Assembly (NCBI GenBank): GCA_024036415.1
Contig: JAMWET010000021.1
Span: forward strand, 365,001-429,000
Direction: 5' to 3'
Origin: Prochilodus magdalenae
Lineage: Eukaryota > Chordata > Actinopteri > Characiformes > Prochilodontidae
Length of the DNA: 64,000 bases
Shown: piece by piece, positions 1 through 10,720 of the stretch
Layout: each line of letters begins with the position of its first letter
Numbering within the stretch: position 1 is the first letter of the stretch
The notes under the pieces: model-generated
Told to the model about the DNA's origin: nothing
Databases searched by the model: none
Seen by the model: only the letters and a program-made list of their open reading frames with translations
Translations under genes and position numbers: made by a program

Positions 1-734
1 GGACAGCCAAACAGAACTGATATCAGTCTTAAAAAAACAGGAATAAAAACGGTCTGTTTGGAGGGAGTGGTGGTTTTCCACCATCCAGGCACACAGTGCT
101 ATATTAAAACAACCCTGACCAGCTTATCTCTCATTTGAATTATTAGAAGGCTGAAGGATGTGTGTTTTTCTCTCGTAACCTCAAAGCTAATTTTAGAGCC
201 TCTAAAGGGATACGTTATTTCGTTTGCTGCTTATAAGTCTTAGCAGCTGAGATTCCCACCGTGTTATTTCTGTTTTCCAAAAAGCAGCTAGCACACTTTA
301 CAGTATGCAGAAACTGGCAGAAAAGAGTTAATGACTGATTGAATCTAAGCTGATTGGGGGGTCTCTAATAATTTGACTTATTGACTTTTAGGGGACAGCC
401 CTAGAAAAGACCATTACTGAAAGACTTTTACATACAAAAGTGCAAGGTTGCACTAGTTAAAATAAAAACTACTAAAACTGGTCTAAACACTAAAAACTAA
501 AAGTACTAAAAATGAACTAAAACTACTAAAAAATGAACTAAAACTACTAAAACTGGTCTAAACACTGCAGAAAAGAACTGAAAACTACTAAGACTACACT
601 AAAAACTACTAAAAATGAACTAAAACTACTAAAAATGAAATACAACTTAAAAAACTAAATAAAAACCTCTTAAAAATTATCTGAAACTACTAAAAATTAA
701 CTAAAACTACTAAAAAATAAAATAATGACTAATA

Positions 735-772
<38 letters not shown>

Positions 773-1117
773 ACTAAAAACTACTAAAAATATATTTAAA
801 ACTACTTAAAATTAAATTAAAACTGGTAAAAAAAATTAACACATTGATCATTCTTCTAAAGGCTCTGGGGATGCCCTGTTGTTATCTCCCTATTAAGCGT
901 TTCATGATAGACAGCTTTAAGATTAGGGCAGCCAAACAGAACAAATATTAATCTTAAGGTAGATGAATAAAAACAGTCTATGTGGAGGAAATAGTGGTTT
1001 TCCACCATCCAGGTACGTGGTGCTTCATTAAAACAGCCCTGATCAGCTTATCTCTCATTTGTGTATTTAGACGGCTGAATGATCGTAGTGTTTATCTCCT
1101 GACGGCTGTGACACCTC
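1..1117 (+). repeat. diverged 185-bp direct repeat flanking an A-rich array
   Basis: The segment at 1-187 recurs at about 926-1110. Both contain cagccaaacagaac, then ataaaaac, then gtggttttccaccatccagg, then cagcttatctctcattt. They differ by scattered substitutions. Between them, 452-832 is an A-rich array of variants of 'ctaaaaactactaaaaatgaa', with an embedded (AAT)n at about 735-770. The layout suggests an old duplication of one element or an element with long terminal repeats. I do not recognise the family. Confidence 0.7.
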
Positions 1118-2138
1118 TTTCGCAGGGTCAGGAAGATGATAGATGTCTATTATATTTGGACTCATTTAGTGAACAGAAAGCATTACTGATGGCTTTAACA
1201 CTGTGTTGTCATATAAGCCAATATTTTTATTCAGAGCTCACTCTTCTGCCAAGTTCAACCTTTCCTCCACTGAGCCACTGATTTCAGTGTCAAGCGCTCC
1301 AGATGGGGTTGTGACAAGATGAGTTACCTGCCTTTTGAATTACGGAGATAGCCAAAATGAGGAGTATGTAAAACAGCAGGTCGGGCCTCAGTCACTGTGA
1401 CCAGAGCGTCTCAGGGATCGGACAGCCGTGCTGGAAAACTCCTTTCATATGCACATAACGGTTTGGTGAGGTTTCGCCTTGCTGAGAAGTCTGTAAAAGC
1501 CCACATGAACACATTTCCCTTTTCCATGCTTCCAAAAACCTGCAGTGCACTTTTTGGCCACTCTATTGGAAACACTTTCGCTGCTGTCCAGTGACAACAG
1601 CAGCCCATCTGTTGAGCTGTTGACAATTTGTGCCTGTGGTCAGAAGCTGACTGCTGATGAAAGGCCAGAGGACACCAACAGATGGGACACAATGGTCAAC
1701 AGAGCTGCTCTTGGCTGGATATTTTTGGTTGCGGTGCCGGTCAAATCTAATAGTTACTAATGCTGGCTTGAGAATTGTTCATCAACACCGTCAACATTAT
1801 TCATGTGTTCAGAAACTGGACGAGAATAAATGGGGCAGAGCAGCGCTTACCAACCCTGCTGCATGGAGATCTACCCTGCTGTGGACTTTACCTCCTGTCC
1901 TAATTGAACAGCCTGTGCCATTTAATAATTGCCTTCAGACGTTCTCAGAAAAGGTATTAGGGTTGGAAGTGAAACCTGCAGGGGGGCAGATCTCCAGGAA
2001 GAGGGTTGCTGGCCACTGGGGTGGCGGTGTCAGACTTCATAGGTACTATATATGTTTTGCTGTGATAGTGTTTGTGTGGTGTGGTGCCTGATTGTAGGCT
2101 CACTGGTGGGGTCTGGGTTATCTATCATGTATATGGTG

Positions 2139-3268
2139 ACCGCTAAGGTGCGTATGGGCAGCCAAACCCACACGCACTGGGCAGCTACACTGCTGCAGGA
2201 AGTCCTATGCAATAGTTTTCATGGTTGTGATGTCACAACTATACCAAGTTTACACAAGCATATTGGTATGGACACTCCTTATGGCTTCGGTGTGTATGGG
2301 CAGCTAAACCCACACACAGTGGGCAGCTACACTGCTGTAGGAAGTCCTATGCAATAGTTTTCATGGTTGTGATGTCACAACTATAATGAGTTCCAACAAG
2401 CATCTTGGTATAGACACTCCTTATGGCTTCAGTGTGTATGGGTAGCTCAAACCATACAGACTGGGCAGCTACACTGCTGCAGGCAGAACCATGCAATAGT
2501 TTTCATGGTTGTGATGTCACAACTATACCGAGTTTACACAAGCATATTGGTATGGACACTCCTTATGGCTTCGGTGTGTATGGGCAGCTAAACCCACACA
2601 CAGTGGGCAGCTACACTGCTGCAGGCAGAACCATGCAATAGTTTTCATGGTTGTGATGTCACAACTATACCGAGTTTACACAAGCATATTGGTATGGACA
2701 CTCCTTATGGCTTCGGTGTGTATGGGCAGCTAAACCCACACACAGTGGGCAGCTACACTGCTGCAGGCAGACCCATGCAATTGTTTTCATGGTTGTGATG
2801 TCACAACCATGATGAGTTCCAACAAGCATCTTGGTATAGACACTCCTTATGGCTTCGGTATCTAAGGGTAGCTCAACCCACACGCACTGGGCAGCTACAC
2901 TGCTGCACGCAGACCCATGCCATTGTTTTCATGGTTGTGATGTCACAACTATGATGAGTTCCAACAAGCATCTTGGTATAGACACTCCTTATGGCTTCGG
3001 TGTGTATGGGCAGCTAAACCCATACACACTGGGCAGCTACACTGCTGCAGGCAGACCCATGCAATAGTTTTCATGGTTGTGATGTCACAACTATGATGAG
3101 TTCAAACGAGCATCTTGGTATAGACACTCCTTATGGCTTCGGTGTGTATGGGTAGCTCAACCCACACACACTGGGCAGCTACACTGCTGCAGGCAGACCC
3201 ATGCAATAGTTTTCATGGTTGTGATGTCACAACTATGATGAGTTCAAACGAGCATCTTGGTATAGACA
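2139..3268 (+). repeat. 142-bp tandem satellite, about 8 copies
   Basis: The motif atggcttc recurs at 2281, 2423, 2565, 2707, 2849, 2991 and 3133, exactly 142 bp apart. Each unit contains gggcagctacactgctgc, then ttttcatggttgtgatgtc, then a variable atgagttccaacaagcatc block. Copies differ by a few percent and fall into two subtypes (ttacacaagcatattgg versus ttccaacaagcatcttgg). The period is not a multiple of three, so the short ORFs across it are by-products and not genes. Confidence 0.95.
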
Positions 3269-3789
3269 GTACATATTGCAATGTTAGCAGCGTTTATCTA
3301 CTATATCAAAGCTACTCTGCTCATTCAAAAGCACAAGGTACATTCAGTTTCCCGTGCTATGACGCCTTTAACTGTTCACGTCACTGGTGATTGGACAGCG
3401 TGGTGACCTAATAAGGGCCCTGCTTCCCTGTAGCTTGTTTCAATTTATCTTGTGGGCGAGTCCATAATAACAGTTTGCATTTCCCTCCATTAGGTTTGTC
3501 TCCCTTTTGGTCTCTCTTGTCTCTACAGCAGACGTCGTGCTAACTCCAGCGCGAGAGCGAGCATGCGAAGCTGTTATCAGTGGGCGCACTCTAAATTTCC
3601 CCGAAGGTTACATCATGCCTTCATGAACGTGTGCTCAGCATATCAGTCGGTTTCCATGCACTTTGAGGGGGGAACATATGGAGAGTAACTCCTTTGACGC
3701 TCCTCCTTTCATGTCCACATTAAAGGGCCCATATCTCTGACATTTCTCATTGAAAAAAAAAAGAGTATGAAATTTCAAGACACCACTGT

Positions 3790-4120
3790 CCAGTCTGTTC
3801 CTCAGGGGTGAGGACCCCTAGGACCGGCACAGAGCAGGTGGTATTTGGGTGACGGATCATTCTCAGCACTGCAGTGACACTGACGTGGTGGTGTGTTTGT
3901 TAGTGTGTGTTGTGCTGGTGTGAGTGGATCAGATGCCGCAGTGGGCAGCATCCTGTGACCACTTATGAAGGACTATAGGATGGCCAACACAAGCTGTTTA
4001 GCCTAAGCCTAAAACCAGCAAGGTAGGAGTGTCTAATAGAGTGGACAGTTAGTGGACACAGTGCTGAGTGTTATCCACAAATGATACATGCTCTGTGGTG
4101 GTCCTGTAGTGGAAATTACT
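3790..4120 (+). mobile_element. foldback/MITE-like dispersed repeat, copy 1
   Basis: Contains atcattctcagcactgcagt, gtgagtggatcaga, gcatcctgtgaccac and gtctaatagagtggacag. The same blocks recur, partly as reverse complement, in the copies near 5860 and 38871. In fish genomes these blocks form a palindromic non-autonomous element. Recognition is from memory of the repeat, and superfamily is not assigned. Confidence 0.6.
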
Positions 4121-4486
4121 GCATGGGATCAGGAACACTTCCCGAAACCACTGTCTGTGAGCACAGTTCGTTATTACCGCTTCACCGTGAAACACCAGAT
4201 ATAAACAGATCCAGAAGCACCGCCGCCTTCTCTGAGCCCAGACTCATTTAAGATGGACTTAGGAAAAGTGGGATGTGTCCCAAGGCCCAACAAATCAAAA
4301 TGGGAAATTCTTTTTGGACCTCATGGATGACACGTCCTCCAGGCTAAAGAGAAGTGGGACCATCCGGCTCATCCGGTTACGCCACGCATGATGGTATAAG
4401 GGGGCATTAGTGCACATGGCATGGATGACTGACTTGCACATCTGTGCTTCATTAATGCTATATGGTATATGTGGGTTCCTGAGCAA

Positions 4487-4742
4487 TATATTGTCACTGT
4501 CCAAAGAAAAACGATGTCTCCAAAATGGCAACTTTACAGGAGAGGCCAAAAACCTCATGTAATTTGAATGGAAGTCAATGGAACCAGACGTCTTTCCAAG
4601 CAGTTTTGGGCCATTTCTGTTGATCCAATGTTCATGACATTTCCACCCAGTGTAAACAGCAGCTCATGTGATCAAATGAGGCATAAAAGTAAAAATCAAC
4701 AAAAATGGAGAGACATGTTTTTATTTGGACAGCGATGATATG
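4487..4742 (+). mobile_element. TIR-MITE, copy A (256 bp)
   Basis: The ends are imperfect inverted repeats of about 36 bp: the left starts atattgtcactgtccaa and the right ends ttggacagcgatgatat. There is no coding capacity. A near-full copy is at 29460-29712 and a minus-strand copy at 6953-7122. It shares aactttacaggagaggcc, gtcaatggaaccaga and gtgtaaacagcagctcatgt with the 29460 copy. Confidence 0.85.
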
Positions 4743-4766
4743 CTGATATGCAGATGATGTCTTTTT

Positions 4767-5095
4767 CAGTGAAGGTCTTGCTTTATTTCAGCAAGACAAT
4801 AACAAACCACATTCTGCACGTAGAACAACAGCATGGCTCTCTAAGAGATACGACAACACTTTCCAAGTGGAAATTAGAGAGTAAAAGAGTCTGGACACTA
4901 AACTGGCCTGCCTGCAGTCCAGACTGGTCACCCACTGAGACCGTCTGGTGCATTATAACTAGAATAATGGGACAAAAAAGATCATGAACTCTGATATCAA
5001 GCAAGAATGGAAAACATTTCGCTTCCAAAGCTACAGCAATCATATGCAATTACCCATTTTCAATTAACCACAGGGTTTCAATGATTTGCACATCA
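4767..5095 (+). mobile_element. Tc1/mariner-type transposase remnant (3' half)
   Basis: The translated fragments show the FQQDN-type Asp region (4780-4830) and, after a 40-bp insertion-like interruption, WPACSPDWSPTETVW, a degraded form of the family's WPxxSPDLxPIExxW catalytic block. The frame is broken several times. It ends near a catgatttgcacatcattg-like terminus. It is a dead fragment immediately downstream of the MITE at 4487-4742. Confidence 0.75.
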
Positions 5096-5859
5096 TTGGA
5101 AGCTTTTTCTTTATTAACCTTTAACTCAGCATTCCAAGTGGGTAGTATATGGTATTATCACTGGTAATAATATTACTGGATATGGTGTTTTAATATTCCC
5201 ATTAGAGAACAATGTGGGAGTGACCTCCCCAGTGGCCAGACCAAAGTTGCATCCCTGCATGTTACTACAGTCTGTTTAGACTTTACGGCAGGCATTCTGC
5301 CAGTAAGTCTCTCAAAGCTTCACAATCTGAAGGTGGATGGTCATGTATAATGAATTATGACTCTCTTTACATACCTTATACATAGAGGGAAACACTAACA
5401 GTGTGCAGGATATGGGCCCTTTAAAGAACACAGACAGGCTGGCTTGTTGCAGCCTTTGATTGAATTGTTTCACTGTATCTGCTGCCCAGTGACCCCACCC
5501 CCCTCTCCTCCTCTTTGATGCATGCACTTTTGATGGTTATGCAAATGGCCTGTACGATATTGGCAAGCCCACAGCAGAGAACAGACTGAAGCAGTAGTGG
5601 GCGATTGATGCGATAGGGATGTGCACCTTGTTTGATGTGCCTACAGCAATTTGGCTGGAATGAGCTGCTGGATTGACGGCACTGATACCACCATCTACTC
5701 TTCATGGAATGCGTGCAGCACATACGCCGCATTTCATTATAAGGCCTATAAACGTCCTCAATAAGAGAGGAATGGATAATCAGCCAGCACCCGGGGGAGG
5801 ATTATACACAATAGCCTTGTGTTTACTTAAAAGGACACATATCCCATAAACCAAAAAAT

Positions 5860-6370
5860 ATCCAGGCTGTGGGCAGCGTCCTGTGGGCAGCGTCCTGTGG
5901 GCAACGTCCTGTGGGCAGCGTTCTGTGGGCAGCGTCCTGTGGGCAGTGTCCTGTGACCACTGATGCAGGACTGGAGGAAGACCAATACTAACTGTGCAGC
6001 AGTAGATGAGCTATGGCCTCTGACCTTACATCTACAAGGTGGACCAGCAGGGTAGAAGTGTCTAATAGAGTGGACAGTGAGTGGAGTCCAGCAGCACTGC
6101 AGTGTAGTGTCTAATCCACTCACACCATCCCAGCACACAGTACCAGACCACCACCACATTGGTCTCACTGCAGTGCTGAGAATGATCCACCACCCACATA
6201 GTACCTGCTCTGTGGGGGTCCTGACCATTGACGAACAGGGTGAACGGAGTTTAACACCGTATACACTGAAGCAGATGGAGTACAGTGTGTAACTGTAGAA
6301 CTACATAGTGCACCTATATGGTGACTGGAGCTGATAACGGGGACTGAGTGTAGGTACAGGGAGGTATACC
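5860..6370 (+). mobile_element. foldback/MITE-like repeat, copy 2, with 15-bp internal array
   Basis: Same family as 3790-4120 but carrying the opposite arm: cactgcagtgctgagaatgatc at about 6168 is the reverse complement of the block at 3859 (a short quote of a palindromic arm). Near its 5' end, 5869-5950 is a tandem array of about 5.6 copies of gtgggcagcgtcctg (15 bp), a sequence that occurs once in copy 1. The array appears to be a local expansion inside the element. Confidence 0.65.
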
Positions 6371-6639
6371 TAATCAGGGTCTTTGTATGAGTGTATGTAT
6401 AGACTTAACTGGGATTTTGCTTTCAGTAGAACTACCTTTACAGCAAGTCGCCATCTTCAGAGACACTGGACAGGACATACCTCAGGACAAACATCTCGGT
6501 GCTCCCCTGACATTGTGTACCTTAACCAAGCTGAAGTTGGCTTCTTATTCAATGCTGCAGCATTGAAGCGGTGTCTGTTCGGGAGATTGGCTCCACCAAT
6601 CCTTCCCAGAGTGCATCCTCTACTCTGGCTTTGACTTCC

Positions 6640-6895
6640 TTTGTTTATCAACTTCCTCTATTGCCTCATCCCTTATACTGGGTATTCGTTTGCTCTTCTC
6701 TCTGGCTTTCAACCTCCTTCTGTTCTCTTGACTCCTTTTGTTGCCTTACCCCTTCTGTTTTGGTTGCCTCGCTGTCTGACTCACTCCCTTTATGTTTGTC
6801 TGTGTTTTGATGCGGTGTTTAACTACCCAACTGTTAAATACAGCTCACCTGATCTTTAGCTCCTCACACGTCGCTACAAGTTCTTAGTTTCTGAC
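6640..6895 (+). repeat. possible LTR-like fragment
   Basis: A pyrimidine-rich tract ends with gttaaatacagctcacctg, then cctcacacgtcgctac, then ttctgacag, which resembles the 3' end of fish LTR or retroposon repeats with a poly(A)-signal-like core. No partner LTR or coding region is seen. Weak call. Confidence 0.3.
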
Positions 6896-6952
6896 AGTTT
6901 ATTGCACAAAGTCATCTAACATTAAACATCTCTGTTACAGAAATATGTTTCT

Positions 6953-7122
6953 ATAATATCTGTGTCCAAATGGATCTCCATTTTTGTCTATTTTTGTTAC
7001 CATGATGAACGGACCACCAGAAACGGCTCCATTGACTTGCATTAGAATGAAATTGGGTTTTCGCCCGCTCCTGCAAAGCTGCCATGTTGGAGATGTTCAT
7101 TTTCACTAGACAGTGATGATAC
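6953..7122 (-). mobile_element. TIR-MITE, copy B (minus strand, internally deleted)
   Basis: Read on the minus strand it matches copy A: gtatcatcactgtct at the end, gcagctttgcaggagcgggc, aagtcaatggagcc, and the opposite terminus ggatctccattt at 6971. It is about 80 bp shorter than the others through loss of the aacagcagctcatgtg part. Confidence 0.7.
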
Positions 7123-7910
7123 TTGGCTCATCTTTCCGTTAACTGTGTTATGTTGGTGGGCTTTCTCGCATGAACACCACACCTCATGGGTCTCCACACT
7201 GACTCGGTCATTCCACGTTGTGGCAGTTCTTCTGCCTTAACCATTCTTTGCGGTTTAACCGGTGTGTATCTGCTCGTGGTCTTCTCTGTTGCCGGACTTC
7301 AGAGATTGGTTTTGCCATACATCTCTCATTTAAGCCTTAAATATCAGTTCTGCCTCCTATCTCTACACAGAGCACTATTTCAGTGGTCTTCTGGCTTGTC
7401 CAGGTGGTCTTTAGGAAACATTAAACAGGTAGAAGTGTTCTTTCTGGAGTGCAGTGGTTTACTCCATACATACTGTCCCTGTTCAGTGAGTGATCGATTG
7501 TGGACTGATGAATGCTAACTCTGCTCAGTGTACGAGAGCTTACCCTTAGGTTACCCTGCGGGTTCTTTGTGGCATCCCAGAATATTCTATGTCTTAGTCA
7601 TGGTGTCAGTTTAGTTCAATATGCACTCCAGGGAGGGGTAACAGTGCTGATCACTGTCCTCCACTGATACCAGACAGTGGATCAGGGAAACCGTCCTGGA
7701 AAATGATTTTCGGAGGTCCTCAGAAATCTCATTTGACTGAGATTTGAGAGATTTGGTATGCACTGACTAAGATGTGTAGTAAAGACACGACGTTGACGGT
7801 GATAACTCAGGTTGATGTTTTTCAGAAATGGTCAAGCCAGACACTGTTCACATGAAACAACGAGAGAAGAAGATGGAATATATAAAATATAAACAATAGA
7901 AAGACAAGAA

Positions 7911-7913
<3 letters not shown>

Positions 7914-7978
<65 letters not shown>

Positions 7979-7990
7979 TGTATATACTGT
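7914..7990 (+). repeat. (GT)n(AT)n microsatellite
   Basis: About 14 GT units run into alternating TA with ATG interruptions. A simple repeat. Confidence 0.9.
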
Positions 7991-8049
7991 ATATGAATAA
8001 CGTGCCCTGATGTGTGTGCTTTCTATTCAGAATCTTTCTAATGTGAGCA

Positions 8050-8720
8050 GCTGGAGGAGCTGGAGAGGGGCCTTCTCTCAGAAGCAGGAAGGTCTTATTG
8101 ACATATTGCTGTGGACACCACCATAGAACACTGCTGGCAGCAGATGGAAAGCTGCATGCTCCAGAGACATTAAGGATCTGGGAAACCTACAGGAACCATG
8201 GTGGAGTGACCCAATAGCCACGATTGCAGACATTCAGCAAGCAGTGATGTCCTCCATGAGTCATCCTGTTAGTGCCAGCACTATTGGCAGGCGGCTGCAC
8301 AATACAGGACCACATGCACACAGACCGTTACAACTGTCCTTATCACCATGTATACTGCCAAACTGTCACTGAGAGACTCAGAATGGACAGCAAGTCATCT
8401 TCAGGGACGAGTCCCGCTTTTATCTTGGTGGAGACAACCAACGAATCTGTGTGTGGAGGCACCATGGTCAAGCATCATTCCACCTTCAGCACTACCGCTA
8501 CATCTGAAGGGAGAGTGTGAGAATATTCCAGCTGCATGGGATGGATTATCACAGGACACCATTAGGAACCTCTACAACTCCATGCCGAGACCTCTGGCAT
8601 GTTGCGTTAGCAAACATGGGGTACCGACGCCATACGGAGAGACACTACTTCTGTGTGTGTAGCTCAATAAGACTTACCCATATCAGTCTAGGTTCATCAA
8701 CATGTATTGTTTCTGGGAAC
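8050..8720 (+). mobile_element. Tc1-type transposase remnant, family B
   Basis: Translation across frames gives RDESRFYLGGD (DESRF block, about 8398-8430), then VWRHHGQ, and near the end IPAAWDGLSQDTIRNLYNSMP, a typical Tc1 C-terminal stretch. The central part between about 8500 and 8520 is deleted, joining the two blocks, and there are frameshifts. The 3' terminus contains gagacactacttctgtgtg and tagctcaataa. The same terminus occurs at 55480-55740 (plus) and, inverted, at 39823 and 43983. Confidence 0.75.
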
Positions 8721-9014
8721 CTTCCCAATAGCGATGTAATCCCAATCCCTGTTGCTGTCTAATTTCCTGATTTGTACATTTCCGCCACCAGTTCCATCAT
8801 GCTTCCATCGGTTTTCCATCTGATTACATCTAGGACCATTAGGAAGTGTTTGGGGTCTTTTCCTGTGTTTCGTAAAACTTAGCAGCGATAGCACTTTTCT
8901 TTTTTTCCATCCCTCCATCCAGTGATTATCTAAGCGCAGTGTAGTGTTGATGGAAAACCCCACTGGCGCTGCGTCCAGCCCCAATTGCTCTCTCCAGTTT
9001 ACCAGCGCTAGAAT

Positions 9015-9018
<4 letters not shown>

Positions 9019-9067
<49 letters not shown>
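9019..9067 (+). repeat. (CT)n(CA)n microsatellite just upstream of exon 1
   Basis: About 17 CT units followed by about 7 CA units, about 200 bp before the receptor ATG. It may lie in the promoter or the 5' leader, so length variation could matter for expression. Confidence 0.9.
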
Positions 9068-9190
9068 CCACTCCAACCTCAGTCCCCCCATCAGCTATAG
9101 GAAGGAGCAACAGGAGAGCGCGCAGAAGGACCTGCGCGCGCGTGCGGGATTGGACTGGATCACGAGTCTCGCTGAGAGAGACCGGTGCTA

Positions 9191-9220
9191 ATGCGGCGCG
9201 CGCGTGAGCAGAGCTTGTGA
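9191..9220 (+). promoter_or_regulatory. short upstream ORF in the tacr3 leader
   Basis: An ATG at 9191 opens nine codons (MRRAREQSL) and stops at TGA 9218-9220, 51 nt before the receptor ATG and in the same frame. Its context is weak (C at -3 and +4), so leaky scanning would be expected. If the leader includes it, it could lower receptor translation. Whether the mRNA starts upstream of it is not known from sequence. Confidence 0.45.
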
Positions 9221-9271
9221 GTTAGTGTGTTCTGGTGGAAGCTCTGGGAGCTCGTGCACTCCGCTCGCGTC

Positions 9272-9639
9272 ATGGCTCCGTCCCAGAACGGCTCTGCGCT
9301 CGCGGGGAACCTCACCAACCAGTTCGTGCAGCCCCCGTGGCGCGTGGCGCTGTGGTCACTCGCCTACAGCTCGATCCTGGCCGTGGCCGTGTTCGGGAAC
9401 CTGGTGGTCATGTGGATCATCCTGGCGCACAAGCGGATGCGCACGGTCACCAACTACTTCTTGCTGAACTTGGCCTTCTCGGACGCGTCCATGGCCGCCT
9501 TCAACACGCTCGTGAACTTCGTGTACGCCACGCACGGGGACTGGTACTTCGGAGAGGCGTACTGCAAGTTCCACAACTTCTTCCCCGTCACTTCTGTGTT
9601 CGCCAGCATCTACTCCATGACCGCCATAGCGGTGGACAG
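9272..9639 (+). CDS. tacr3: tachykinin receptor 3-type GPCR, coding exon 1
   Basis: First coding exon of a tachykinin receptor, a plasma-membrane class A GPCR. By family knowledge the NK3 type is Gq-coupled and responds to neurokinin B-like peptides in the brain-pituitary reproductive axis. The exon encodes residues 1-122 and two bases of Arg123. The start is the first ATG after an in-frame TGA at 9218, in a good context (G at -3 and +4). Visible features are N-glycosylation sequons at Asn6 and Asn13, helix 1 at about 24-51 (GN with Asn43 as 1.50), helix 2 at about 61-83, Cys98 for the helix 3-ECL2 disulfide, helix 3, and the start of the DRY motif (Asp122-Arg123). LAFSD puts Asp71 at 2.50. 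TACR1 has Glu there, so this supports TACR3. The N-tail before helix 1 is only about 23 residues, much shorter than in human NK3R. The donor is gtgagg at 9640, phase 2. Which fish tacr3 paralog this is cannot be decided here. Confidence 0.95.
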
Positions 9640-9729
9640 GTGAGGGGGCGTCATTGCGGAGGGGGTCGTAGAAATGAAAACTATAATAACGTTATTACAT
9701 CGTAATAATAAGAGTAGAAGTGGAGGGAG

Positions 9730-9730
<1 letters not shown>

Positions 9731-9810
<80 letters not shown>
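9731..9810 (+). repeat. (GT)40 microsatellite near the exon 1 donor
   Basis: An uninterrupted GT repeat of about 80 bp starting about 90 bp into intron 1. It is followed by ccaggtttatgccacg and ggggaccaaa, part of a common fish repeat. Confidence 0.95.
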
Positions 9811-9811
<1 letters not shown>

Positions 9812-10208
9812 CAGGTTTATGCCACGTTTAGGGGACCAAAATCTGTTCACATGTGAAACCTCTTCATAAACTGTTCTTCCTTTTGTGGGGACCAGCCTTT
9901 GAAGGTATACCCATACATTGTAAGGTGAAGGTAGGGTTAGGCTTAGGGTTAGTGTGTTAGGGTTAGGCTGATAGTAGCTCTAGATTAGGGTTGGTGTCTG
10001 CGAAATGAATGGAAGTCTATGTACTGGCCACATAGTACACAGAAACAACACTGCGCGTGTGAAAGAGAGACGTAGATGTGGATGTGACGAAGTGAATAGA
10101 GGTTCATGTACTAGCCCTATAGTACACAAACACAAGACTTTGTGTGTGTGAGACAGAAACCTTGTTTACTCATGTTTTTTTGTATTTAGTACTTTGTGGG
10201 GAGCCACA

Positions 10209-10244
<36 letters not shown>

Positions 10245-10720
10245 GCAGGTAGATAGAAAAGGTTGACATCTAGTTAAAAACAGCTATGTTTTTATCAACT
10301 TATTATAGATTTATTGATTATGAAGTAAAAGAGTTTTAGTTTAGATGAGGTGTTAAGTGTAGCAGCGTTCAGCTAGAGTGAAGCATATAAAATTTGAACA
10401 CAAATAGGCCAAGTGCTTAATGTGGAATTAATGCCGCCTAGATGATGTAAAGCAAAGCATGACATTTTTGATTTGTGGTGACAACAGCGTGCATGCATTT
10501 ACCTCTTTGAGAGGACCAAATGTCCCCACACTGAAAAACTGAAAAAGTGATGCACTGAACTGACTTGATTCAAATGTGTACATCACTGCGTATTACATCA
10601 ACACCACACTGTCATCTGGAGTTAGTATCAAGTAAATCCAGACAAAAGGATACAAATGTGACACGTGTGTGTGTGTGTTACACTCTTTGTGCTGACCAAA
10701 TGTCCCAAGGATCATGAAAA
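9811..10720 (+). repeat. composite 'ggggaccaaa' repeats with telomere-like stretch
   Basis: Blocks of gggaccaaa or gaccaaatgtccc recur at about 9832, 10514 and 10694. Between them, 9928-9970 carries several gttaggg/ttagggttag units. An imperfect tandem pair of about 88 bp (about 9995-10160) repeats atgtactggcc and tagtacacaaa. (AT)n lies at 10211-10242. This is degenerate, low-value sequence with no coding capacity. Confidence 0.5.

Larger units (their letters stand above)
9100..9650 (+). promoter_or_regulatory. CpG-rich 5' end of tacr3 (probable promoter/5' leader and exon 1)
   Basis: Base composition changes sharply here. CpG dinucleotides are dense from about 9110 (repeated gcgcgc at 9118-9145 and 9194-9204) through exon 1, while flanking DNA is AT-rich and CpG-poor. 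This is the usual look of a CpG island over a vertebrate 5' end. No TATA box or start site can be assigned from sequence alone. Confidence 0.55.

Noticed and set aside
1657..2091. A 144-residue ORF upstream of the satellite
   Set aside because: No domain, no homology I recognise and overlapping ORFs on both strands of similar length.
2052..3390. Several 72-101 residue ORFs with repeated HTHWAATLLQ-like and CNSFHGCDVTT-like text
   Set aside because: They come from the 142-bp satellite. The period is not a multiple of three, each ORF stops after about one and a half units, and there is no splice or start context.
9204..9705. Long ORFs in other frames and on the minus strand over exon 1
   Set aside because: GC-rich shadow frames of the receptor exon. 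Only the frame starting at 9272 shows GPCR motifs.
9928..9970. An interstitial telomere
   Set aside because: The ttaggg units are few and irregular and belong to a common fish dispersed repeat.
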